From the NCBI GenBank assembly GCA_003176075.1, contig PSRN01000201.1, positions 1 through 16,853 on the forward strand: a stretch of DNA of 16,853 nucleotides, given 5' to 3'. The position numbers and the translations under genes were made by a program. The stretch is from Bdellovibrio sp. Its GTDB lineage: Bacteria; Bdellovibrionota; Bdellovibrionia; Bdellovibrionales; Bdellovibrionaceae. Positions 1 through 6,537 of this stretch are shown piece by piece. The notes below the pieces were generated by a model. That model was not told the DNA's origin, did no database searches, and saw only the letters and a program-made list of their open reading frames with translations. Numbering within the stretch: the first letter of the stretch is position 1; the number at the start of each line of letters is the position of its first letter.

Positions 1-35
1 CGACTCACCGCGCGTTTCAGCCACCAGTAAGGTGT

Positions 36-3000
36 TCACGGTTGAAGATGAAAATTTCGCGCAAGGTTCAAGAAAAAGAGTCGAAGCGCGTCGCCCTTAC
101 TCGCGTGCTTGATCGCGCTCAAGAGCTCCTGCCGCTCCCCGATTGGAAACTGCACGAAGAAGCGAGAGAGCAGGAATTGCGTGACCGGCTTTTGGTCTTT
201 AAAAATTTCCGGCATCTTAAATTGCGACATTTGAATTCTGTCATTATTTTTTTCAAACCGGGCATAAATCCTCTGGAACATCGCCATGGCCAGTTCAACT
301 TCCCGGTGTGAAGGAGCTCTCGTGAACCTTCCACGAGTGTATGTGGCGTGGCTGAACGTCTTGCCAAGCTGAGAGACGATCTCGTTATACTGCGGGAAAT
401 GTCTTTCAATATCCTGCTTCATCTCTTTGGAAAACAGCTGGTAATAGGGGTGTTTTCCCCTCCCATCACGATCAAAATAACGATGGCCGTATTTGAAACT
501 AAGAAATGCCTCGAAGATGGACGTGATTCCAGACTGCCAGTTGTCGTAGTAGGGATTATCAACATCCACGTTGCAATAGATCTCCCATGCGTACTCATCC
601 AGAGGATCGAACTTCCACGTTGCAAAACCATCTCTCTGGACCTCCCAAAAAGTATGAAGAAATTTGACTGTTTCACTCTTCGGAAGATAAACGGCCCATG
701 AGATCAGCGCATCCGAAGGTACGGCATATTTGGTCCCCGTGAAGTATGGCATTGACGCTTTATAGAACAGTTCTTCCTTTTCACGATCGGGCTGCTTAAT
801 CATCATTTTCCAAACCGCGTTCGCATACGAAGAGGTCATCGTCGTGCGGCTGATCTCGTGGAATAAGCGCCGTTTTTGCAGGATTGAGATGTTTGATTTC
901 AGCATGTCATAGTAAAGTGATTGTTTTAGAACAACCTCGGAAGGCTCGGAATTCGTGGCCAGGATATCAAACAATTTGGCCGCAACCTTTGTCTCTCCAG
1001 CCTCAGCCGCGAGTAGCCAATCCCGCGCAACTTGATTCAATAAGCCCTTATTCAAATCATCCCGAATCAAAACTTCCCTTTGGCCTCGTTGGCCGGCCTT
1101 AGGAAGATTCTTAAGGCCCTCGGCGGCGGCATATAATTCGTTGGCGATTTGATCTGCCAGGGCTTTCTTGATGTTGTGAAGGCGCTTGGCATCTTTGGCG
1201 GTCAAAGCATTCTCATATTCTCTCAGAATTTCGCCAGCGGATTTTCCGTTGCCATTGTTTGCCGAGAAGCTATGCAAATAATGAAGAGCGTCCTTGTAGG
1301 CGTGAGTATCCCTTAATCGCGCGAGATGCCGGTGGTTGTCTGGATTGATTATTTCCGGAGTCTTAACGCGTTTATAGATCCATCCAAGGCCCATCATGGA
1401 GCCAATGACTCTCGGATCCTGACCATGGTATTTGATATCCCTCACGGGTTGAATCAACCGATCCAAAAGGATGGCTTCCGCTTTTGGTGTCTTCGGATTT
1501 CCAAGCAAGAAGTCCAAGACCTTGAAGCCTTCCCAAATCGTTGACAACTCATAGTCGTCAGAAATTCCCATGATCACACCGGGTTCAGGCGTTGCCTTTT
1601 CAACAAGATAGCTGAACAAATCATCTTTTACCTGATCAGCCAAAGGAATTTCCTTCAGAGCCTTGACAAGCGGTCTCCAGTCCCTCGTGAAGTATTTCCT
1701 GTCGATGCCGGATCCCACGGATTGCAGATAAAGGTCGATTGAGCTGTGAGCCAGACTCAAAACACCTGGCGAATCTTTGCCAACAGCGGAAAAGATTTCA
1801 GGTTCGCTTAAGAAACTAAGACCATCGATCAACCCACCCAACGAAAATTGCTTTCGCTTGTTGGCGATATCCGCCTTCACTCGTTCAAGATAATCATGCA
1901 AATCCAGTCCTTTATGTCCAACAGCATCCAAAATCGGCAATGCGGTTTTCAAACGGTTAATAGGTTCAATGTCGTCTCGGTCATGAGAGCCATCCTGATC
2001 GGGCGCGGAACCAGAAAACCTGGTGAATTCATCCCTGAATTGTTGATAGAGATCTGAATACCCAAGTCTCAGAGTCTCCTGAAGGAGGACCACATACAAC
2101 TTGATCTGAAGAACTGCATAGCCGTCTTCCTGAATGACATCATTGAGAAAGATATTTCTGTTGATTTCCTCAAGCGCCTCCCGCTCTTGATGAACAGTCT
2201 TGAAATCGTTCAAACGCTCAAGATAGCTAACGGCCTTGAAAATATGGGGGCGAAAGCTTTCTTTGTCTTCAACATGCATGTTTGTGAAAATCGGCTCATC
2301 GGGTCCGAACTTATTTGGATGGACTTTGGTGTTGGAGGAAAGCGATCGCAACAGTTGCCATCCTTTGGCCTGCATTGCCGCATCCGGTGACGCGAGGTTA
2401 ATTCTTACAAAATCATTGATGACACGCCAATAGAGATGCGTGAGCTCAAGATGGTTTTGCGCAACTTTGCGCCGCCGCGTCTTCGGAGCCCTTTCAATTC
2501 CAAATAAACAGCGTTCCGTATAGTTCCAGCGAGCAAAACCATTCTTTACGGCATTGATGGTATTCCAATAATTTTGCATGAACGCTTGCCTTTCGGAAGC
2601 CGTAAAGTCCGGGGGTAAATGTTGGGCGGCAATGGAAAACGTGGCCAATTTGTATGTGCTATCCGGATGCTCGAGCAACATCGAAAGGCCAAATCTGAAA
2701 GTCTGAGCGTTTTCGAGAAACGGGCGGGTAAACCAGTCGAGCCCTAAGTTTTGAGAACTCCCATAAACTCCGATCAACCGCTCCATATCGGGGAGGTCGT
2801 CATATTCACCCCATTGCGGATTTTTTGCGGTCAACTCATCAATTGATTGATAGCTGGAGACTCGTGCAATCTTCTTGTTGTAAAGGACGATTTTATTTTT
2901 TGACCAAGTCGAGATCTCCTTCCATAAATGAGACGCAATCGAAATCACTCTCTCCTGTAGCTCGGATGGCATTGGGTGTGACTCATCTTTATAAGCTTCA

Positions 3001-4907
3001 AGAATTGCTCCAAGCACAAGTTGCAATGGTTCAATTTCAGGGTTGTTGTCATTAAAGAAGTCTTTAGGATTGGTTGCTTCATCGTGAAACTTGGCGATGC
3101 TGCTTTGGGCACTCGCATATCCTGAATCGAGGGCTTCTCTGATCAGATCATCGTGGCCGGTAGAAATAAGAATTTTCATTTTGTGCGAATCGAGCTCCAG
3201 GTCATCTCGAACATTGGGATTGCGGGAGTGACCAATCGCTTCACGTGCCAGTTTTACTCCGGCATCAACCCGTCCTGTTTTAATCAGGGACACCGCGACA
3301 TCAATCAATGCACTTCGAGAAAGTTTGGCCTTGATTTGCGGCTGCAACAGCCTGTTGAAAATTCGTTCCGCGCTCTTGTCGTCAGTGTGCCTGGCAAATT
3401 GAAGGTAGCTTTCCAAATGTTCCACCACGGCGCTGTCAGATGTTTTATCAAGTTTCGCCAAGAGCTCGGTGAATTTGCCCATCAATTCTATTTTATCTGC
3501 CTTGACCCTATTGGGATGATAGCCGATCGGCTGTTGCAATGTTTCGGATGGAGCTTCTGCCGGAAGGGGGAAGGCCGGCGGGGGGAGGACCGGCGCGGGG
3601 CTTGGGTTCTGAGTCACCAGCGGGGGCGGCGAAGCCGCCACGGGTGCCGTCCCTTGGACTTGCGCAGGATCAGGGGTTTTGTCGCCCATGAGTAGCCCGA
3701 CCTGTCGCACGACTTCATCAAAGTCATTTCTAAGAAACGCGGCTCCTTCTTCACCCGGCATTTGGCCTGTGAAATACTTTCCTGCTTTCGTGATCAGGTC
3801 TCTTTCCCTGCTGCCCAGACCCATCATATACAGAGCAATAGTGAATTGATTTCTGCCAATGAGGGGCTTGATTTGAGTCTCGAAAAAATCTAGGACGGCC
3901 TTCGGGTCAATGGCAAGAACACCTGGACTCACCTCTTCAACGCCAGAGCCTTTCATTATTTCTCCCCAATTTGGTAAATCGGTCATACCTTTTTTGATCA
4001 GAATCGCCAAATAAAGCGCGGATACCCTGTAAGGCTGATAAGAATCTCTCTGAGACACATGATCGTAGATTCCCCGCATGCCGCCTTCTTGAAAAGCCTT
4101 CGCCAATTTCTCGTGATCGTTCTTGAATGGTGCCTGAGCCTTAAAATCGAAAAGACTCAAACCTGTTGCCCGGTGAAAACTCTCTTCTAAAAAGATTTGG
4201 CTCGAAAATGCCATCGTCTCATCCAGATATTTATTTTGAAGTACGGCGAAATAGATATCGAATAGATTCCCTTGTCGTGGAATTTCAGGAATTGGAATTT
4301 GATAGTGGGGGGGCAGCGCCGAAAATGGAACAGCGTGGACTCTTTCATGTTTCACCGTGATGGGACTTGGCCCCAATGTCGATCCATCTCCTCGTCGGAG
4401 GGGGTAAAAGGAAATTTTCTCCGCAGCCTCTTCGCTGACCCTTTCAATTCCTCTCGAGTAACTCAAATGGGCCTCTCCAGCGATAGATCCGTTTGGAGGT
4501 GAAATAACGTGTGGGATTGATTTTGCCGCCTCAGCCAGCAAACCGCCATCGAGAGGTTCGATGGCATGAAACAATTGGTCGACAAGTGCGAGATCCCTCT
4601 GATTCTGAACGCCAGAATCCAGTACTGCTGCAAATTTCGCATACGGTGCTGGCAGCGTCACCGATCGATTAATTGGTCGGACGCCTTCGGTGAAGACTTC
4701 TCCGCACCAGCGGACCAAGGGCCTATTCGCGGCGAAAGCTCGCAGGCCTAGAGAGGTGATTAGGGTGACCGAGACAAGAAACTTCAAGAGCACCGACTTC
4801 TCCCATACTTTGAATATTGCTCCAGCAATCGCCATGCGCGCCAAATTGAAACGAATTTGGGATAAGGATATAAAAGGACTTAAAAATCGATTCATGCCCA
4901 GATGCAC
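36..4907 (-). CDS. Giant exported alpha-helical protein of unknown function
   Basis: A 1623-codon reading frame with no recognisable catalytic motif. A hydrophobic segment at about residues 39-58 ends in AFA-A and looks like a signal peptide with an unusually long, basic n-region of about 38 residues, or an N-terminal membrane anchor. Residues about 60-410 form an N-terminal region. A Pro/Ala-rich linker follows (about 412-460), and then roughly 1160 residues of leucine-rich amphipathic helices resembling an alpha-solenoid or TPR-like scaffold, although I cannot assign TPR units. The GTG at 4907 gives the longest frame. ATGs at 4895 (residue 5) and 4835 (residue 25) are alternatives, and none has a clear Shine-Dalgarno sequence. 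The linker contains one REP-like palindrome (3619-3648), read as APVAASPPP. The gene stands alone, between the window edge and a dead transposase. Periplasmic or surface location is inferred from the signal. I am sure the gene is real but cannot say what it does. Confidence 0.85.
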   Translation of the reverse strand: MHLGMNRFLSPFISLSQIRFNLARMAIAGAIFKVWEKSVLLKFLVSVTLITSLGLRAFAANRPLVRWCGEVFTEGVRPINRSVTLPAPYAKFAAVLDSGVQNQRDLALVDQLFHAIEPLDGGLLAEAAKSIPHVISPPNGSIAGEAHLSYSRGIERVSEEAAEKISFYPLRRGDGSTLGPSPITVKHERVHAVPFSALPPHYQIPIPEIPRQGNLFDIYFAVLQNKYLDETMAFSSQIFLEESFHRATGLSLFDFKAQAPFKNDHEKLAKAFQEGGMRGIYDHVSQRDSYQPYRVSALYLAILIKKGMTDLPNWGEIMKGSGVEEVSPGVLAIDPKAVLDFFETQIKPLIGRNQFTIALYMMGLGSRERDLITKAGKYFTGQMPGEEGAAFLRNDFDEVVRQVGLLMGDKTPDPAQVQGTAPVAASPPPLVTQNPSPAPVLPPPAFPLPAEAPSETLQQPIGYHPNRVKADKIELMGKFTELLAKLDKTSDSAVVEHLESYLQFARHTDDKSAERIFNRLLQPQIKAKLSRSALIDVAVSLIKTGRVDAGVKLAREAIGHSRNPNVRDDLELDSHKMKILISTGHDDLIREALDSGYASAQSSIAKFHDEATNPKDFFNDNNPEIEPLQLVLGAILEAYKDESHPMPSELQERVISIASHLWKEISTWSKNKIVLYNKKIARVSSYQSIDELTAKNPQWGEYDDLPDMERLIGVYGSSQNLGLDWFTRPFLENAQTFRFGLSMLLEHPDSTYKLATFSIAAQHLPPDFTASERQAFMQNYWNTINAVKNGFARWNYTERCLFGIERAPKTRRRKVAQNHLELTHLYWRVINDFVRINLASPDAAMQAKGWQLLRSLSSNTKVHPNKFGPDEPIFTNMHVEDKESFRPHIFKAVSYLERLNDFKTVHQEREALEEINRNIFLNDVIQEDGYAVLQIKLYVVLLQETLRLGYSDLYQQFRDEFTRFSGSAPDQDGSHDRDDIEPINRLKTALPILDAVGHKGLDLHDYLERVKADIANKRKQFSLGGLIDGLSFLSEPEIFSAVGKDSPGVLSLAHSSIDLYLQSVGSGIDRKYFTRDWRPLVKALKEIPLADQVKDDLFSYLVEKATPEPGVIMGISDDYELSTIWEGFKVLDFLLGNPKTPKAEAILLDRLIQPVRDIKYHGQDPRVIGSMMGLGWIYKRVKTPEIINPDNHRHLARLRDTHAYKDALHYLHSFSANNGNGKSAGEILREYENALTAKDAKRLHNIKKALADQIANELYAAAEGLKNLPKAGQRGQREVLIRDDLNKGLLNQVARDWLLAAEAGETKVAAKLFDILATNSEPSEVVLKQSLYYDMLKSNISILQKRRLFHEISRTTMTSSYANAVWKMMIKQPDREKEELFYKASMPYFTGTKYAVPSDALISWAVYLPKSETVKFLHTFWEVQRDGFATWKFDPLDEYAWEIYCNVDVDNPYYDNWQSGITSIFEAFLSFKYGHRYFDRDGRGKHPYYQLFSKEMKQDIERHFPQYNEIVSQLGKTFSHATYTRGRFTRAPSHREVELAMAMFQRIYARFEKNNDRIQMSQFKMPEIFKDQKPVTQFLLSRFFVQFPIGERQELLSAIKHASKGDALRLFFLNLARNFHLQP
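3619..3648 (-). repeat. REP-like palindrome inside the giant gene
   Basis: The plus strand carries GGGGGCGGCGAAGCCGCCAC: a GGCGGC/GCCGCC stem around GAA, the same core as at 8718 and 9945. It is translated on the minus strand as part of the Pro/Ala-rich linker of the giant protein. Confidence 0.5.
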
Positions 4908-4921
4908 TTGACGACTGTCAA
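4908..4921. promoter_or_regulatory. Perfect inverted repeat TTGAC-N4-GTCAA
   Basis: A perfect 5-bp inverted repeat with a 4-bp spacer lies immediately upstream of the possible starts (4907, 4895) of the giant gene. On the minus strand the left half reads as a TTGACA -35 box, but no good -10 box follows at 17 bp. It may be an operator for a dimeric regulator or chance. It also covers the stop codon of the decayed transposase frame. Confidence 0.25.
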
Positions 4922-5215
4922 AACCATAGACGCCTAAGCTTTATTTTTGCCCTTTTTCGGCGGTCATCGGCGGCCAGCGCGTCGGCCCTCGTTGGCCCTC
5001 TGGTTCTGCCTGATTCGGCTCTGACCGAAGGTACCGGTCACGCGCTGACTAATTTGTCCCGCCAAAACCCGAAAGAAGTTTTGCAGCATTGATCCTTTGG
5101 AGCAGCGGATGAGGCAAGGTATATGATCTCCTTGCACGCTGATCTGCTCGATCTTCACAAAGAACCGGCTTGCATATTGCCGCGTCAACTTCAGGATAAG
5201 GGTATGGGTCACAGG
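4918..5215 (-). pseudogene. Decayed Y1 (REP-associated/IS200-like) transposase fragment
   Basis: From a GTG at 5212 the frame reads RFFVKIEQISVQGDHIPCLI, then NFFRVLAGQISQRVTG. This is the core pattern of the Y1 single-strand transposase family (RAYT-like), in which the segment normally reads G-[ND]-H-[ILV]-H-x-L and binds the catalytic metal. Here the second histidine codon is CCT (Pro), so the HUH motif is H-I-P. The 5' part is missing or rearranged: nothing upstream of 5215 resembles the family, and only an HTLILKLTR-like stub remains. After VTG the frame ends early at about 4964. A +1 frame beginning near 5030 continues openly to the TGA at 4918-4920 with a basic segment (ADALAADDRRKRAK), suggesting a frameshift. 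No catalytic Tyr helix is seen. It is therefore a truncated, frameshifted and catalytically dead remnant. I recognise the family by its motif pattern only. Confidence 0.65.
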
Positions 5216-5385
5216 CGTTCTTAAGGTCTCACAGACGGCAACGGCAAGGTCGGCACCGAGACATTCAGCTTGGTTCGCGCGGCAAATTGAGGCCGCAAAG
5301 AAGAAATCAGATTGGCAAAGAGAATTAGTGAATTAGTGCGCAAAACTTCCATCCCCTGATCCTTTGCTAGGGGATCGGTAAGAAA
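5213..5385. other. Gap between transposase remnant and toxin gene
   Basis: No gene is supported here. The stretch contains a short tandem duplication, GAATTAGT twice (5322-5337), and a hairpin (5351-5375, listed separately). An open frame runs through it into the transposase remnant but does not resemble the transposase family, so this may be the junction where the 5' end of the element was lost. Confidence 0.4.
5351..5375 (-). terminator. Hairpin downstream of the toxin gene, weak terminator candidate
   Basis: A perfect 7-bp stem ATCCCCT/AGGGGAT with an 11-nt loop lies 10 nt beyond the toxin stop codon. On the minus strand only a short GTTTTG tract follows the stem, about five bases later, so it is a poor rho-independent terminator but could end the toxin-antitoxin transcript or stabilise its 3' end. 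Confidence 0.35.
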
Positions 5386-5730
5386 TCAAGGCCACTCCAT
5401 GATCTGGTTTGGCACTGGAACAATCGGGCTTTCCCGCCAACGGTTGTCAAACTCATGAAGATAACCATTCTCGCGAGCTTGTGGGAGGCGCAGGATCACG
5501 ACAGCTAGCTCGGGATAAGACTTAAGCGCTCGCGCCGCTGACTCTCCAAAGAGGCGATCGCGGGTAAGGATCGCCCGAAAGCCCGCTTTGTAAGCAGCCT
5601 CGGCGAGTGCCCCATTGCCCAGGTCGCGCCATCCACGGTCAGCTGTGGTGTCGGCTTCAATGCCTAGCGAATTTAACTTCTTAGCCAAACCTTTGGGGAG
5701 ATTGACGTCAAGCAGCCACATCAGGATCAT
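5386..5730 (-). CDS. DUF5615-family PIN-like protein, probable toxin
   Basis: A 114-residue protein matching the DUF5615 (PIN-like) family: an N-terminal beta-strand with acidic LLDVNLP (Asp8), ADTTADRGW at 26-34, ILTRDRLFGE (Asp58) and AVVILRLPQ at 76-84. These acidic residues correspond to the metal-binding positions of PIN ribonucleases. RNase activity is known for VapC-type relatives and is inferred here. The ATG at 5730 has an AGGG ribosome site 6 nt upstream, and a second ATG at 5721 is the alternative. The gene overlaps the 3' end of the DUF433 gene by 23 nt, the usual arrangement for this pair (antitoxin first), so the two are probably translationally coupled. The length is normal for the family. 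Confidence 0.85.
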   Translation of the reverse strand: MILMWLLDVNLPKGLAKKLNSLGIEADTTADRGWRDLGNGALAEAAYKAGFRAILTRDRLFGESAARALKSYPELAVVILRLPQARENGYLHEFDNRWRESPIVPVPNQIMEWP

Positions 5731-5953
5731 CCGTCACCCTAGAAGCAAACCGGAGGACCTCAGGCAGGACTTCTCTTGGAAACTCGGAATAATCGCGAAT
5801 GATTTCTTCATAGGTCATCCCCTCGGACAGACAGCACAGAATAAATGAAACCGTAAAACGCGTGCCCTTAATTACCGGTTTCCCACCGAATTTTTCGGGG
5901 TTTCTTACGATCCATTTGTAGCCAGGAACTTCCTGGTCGAGAATTTCTGCCAT
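5708..5953 (-). CDS. DUF433-family antitoxin-like protein
   Basis: An 81-residue protein with the DUF433 signature: an N-terminal aromatic segment (GYKWIVRNPEKF), GGKPVIKGTR at residues 23-32, then a helix-turn-helix-like region (TVSFILCCLSEGMTYEEIIRDY) and a final helix. DUF433 proteins are small winged-helix-like proteins found as partners of PIN or DUF5615 toxins. They are thought to neutralise the toxin and to repress their own promoter. I chose the ATG at 5953 because the family begins about here. An upstream TTG at 5989 is in frame but would overlap the only plausible promoter. That promoter places transcription start at or next to this ATG, and there is no Shine-Dalgarno sequence, so the message may be leaderless. 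Confidence 0.85.
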   Translation of the reverse strand: MAEILDQEVPGYKWIVRNPEKFGGKPVIKGTRFTVSFILCCLSEGMTYEEIIRDYSEFPREVLPEVLRFASRVTDDPDVAA

Positions 5954-5959
5954 GGTTGC

Positions 5960-5989
5960 AGTATAACCCGAATACGGTGGATCACTCAA
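5960..5989 (-). promoter_or_regulatory. Sigma-70-like promoter for the DUF433/DUF5615 pair
   Basis: On the minus strand TTGAGT (5989-5984) is followed after 18 bp by TATACT (5965-5960), matching 4/6 and 5/6 of the -35 and -10 consensus. The -10 ends 6 nt before the ATG at 5953, so a typical start site would fall on the A of that ATG. Confidence 0.45.
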
Positions 5990-6085
5990 GGTACCATTAT
6001 CTCTGAAATCAATTTAAGCGCGTTCGCAACCCCAAACCGATCTAAAGCCTTGCCAACGGATAACCCATGCGATTGGATCCCTGGC

Positions 6086-6189
6086 GAGGAGGAAGTATGG
6101 GAAACTTTGTCACAGCACTAATTTTAATCTGCTTGCGGGATCAGATGATACTCAAGACAATTTGGAAAGTAAGGAGAAGCGAAATATGA
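6086..6189 (+). CDS. 30-codon hydrophobic short ORF coupled to the next gene
   Basis: The coding part starts at the ATG at 6097 and ends at the TGA at 6187-6189. A strong GAGGAGGA ribosome site (6086-6093) precedes it by about 4 nt. The encoded peptide begins MGNFVTALILICLRDQ and ends with a basic KVRRSE tail, so it has a short hydrophobic N-terminal stretch and a positively charged C-terminus. Its stop overlaps the start of the following secreted-protein gene as ATGA (6186-6189), a classic translational-coupling arrangement. It could be a small membrane peptide or a leader whose translation opens the next ribosome site. The ribosome site and overlap are seen in the sequence. Expression and function are inferred. 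Confidence 0.5.
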
Positions 6190-6482
6190 AGAAACTACTC
6201 TTTTTGAAGGTTATTATTTCAATTGCCACTCTAGGTTCAGTGGCACAGGCAAGCAGCGTTTGCACTGTATTCGCCAAAACTTCTGATGTGAATGTTTCGG
6301 AATCTCCCTTCACGGTTTCTTTTCTTCAGTGTGATGGCAAGGACCTGACGAAGGACCTCAAAGATACAAATGAATCGGTTGTGTTAGCGAGCCTGGTGGC
6401 ACAGCACTACCGCGTCGCGACTTCTGTCAGCGGCTTCGTATACGGGTTTCTTTTTACTAAAACGATAATGACTCACGACTGA
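6186..6482 (+). CDS. Small secreted protein with two cysteines, unknown function
   Basis: A 98-residue precursor starting at the ATG at 6186, preceded by AAGGAG (6171-6176) at a 9-nt spacing. An upstream in-frame TTG at 6162 is less likely because the signal peptide begins naturally at MKKLLFLK. The signal peptide has a KK n-region, a hydrophobic core IISIATLGSV and a probable cleavage after AQA, about residue 21. The mature protein is about 77 residues with two cysteines (SSVC and FLQC) spaced about 27 apart, compatible with one periplasmic disulfide, and a hydrophobic segment (SVSGFVYGFLFT) near the C-terminus. The start overlaps the stop of the short ORF at 6097. The gene is convergent with the protease gene. 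I recognise no family. Confidence 0.65.
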   Translation: MKKLLFLKVIISIATLGSVAQASSVCTVFAKTSDVNVSESPFTVSFLQCDGKDLTKDLKDTNESVVLASLVAQHYRVATSVSGFVYGFLFTKTIMTHD

Positions 6483-6537
6483 GGCCTTAGCGACAATAGA
6501 TTAAACGCGCCGTGCCCCGCAAAAAGTACCTGGAACC

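Noticed and set aside
3153..3695. 180-codon plus-strand frame inside the giant gene
   Set aside because: It is antisense to a long, clearly coding frame, has cysteine- and arginine-rich shadow composition, and has no ribosome site or family motif.
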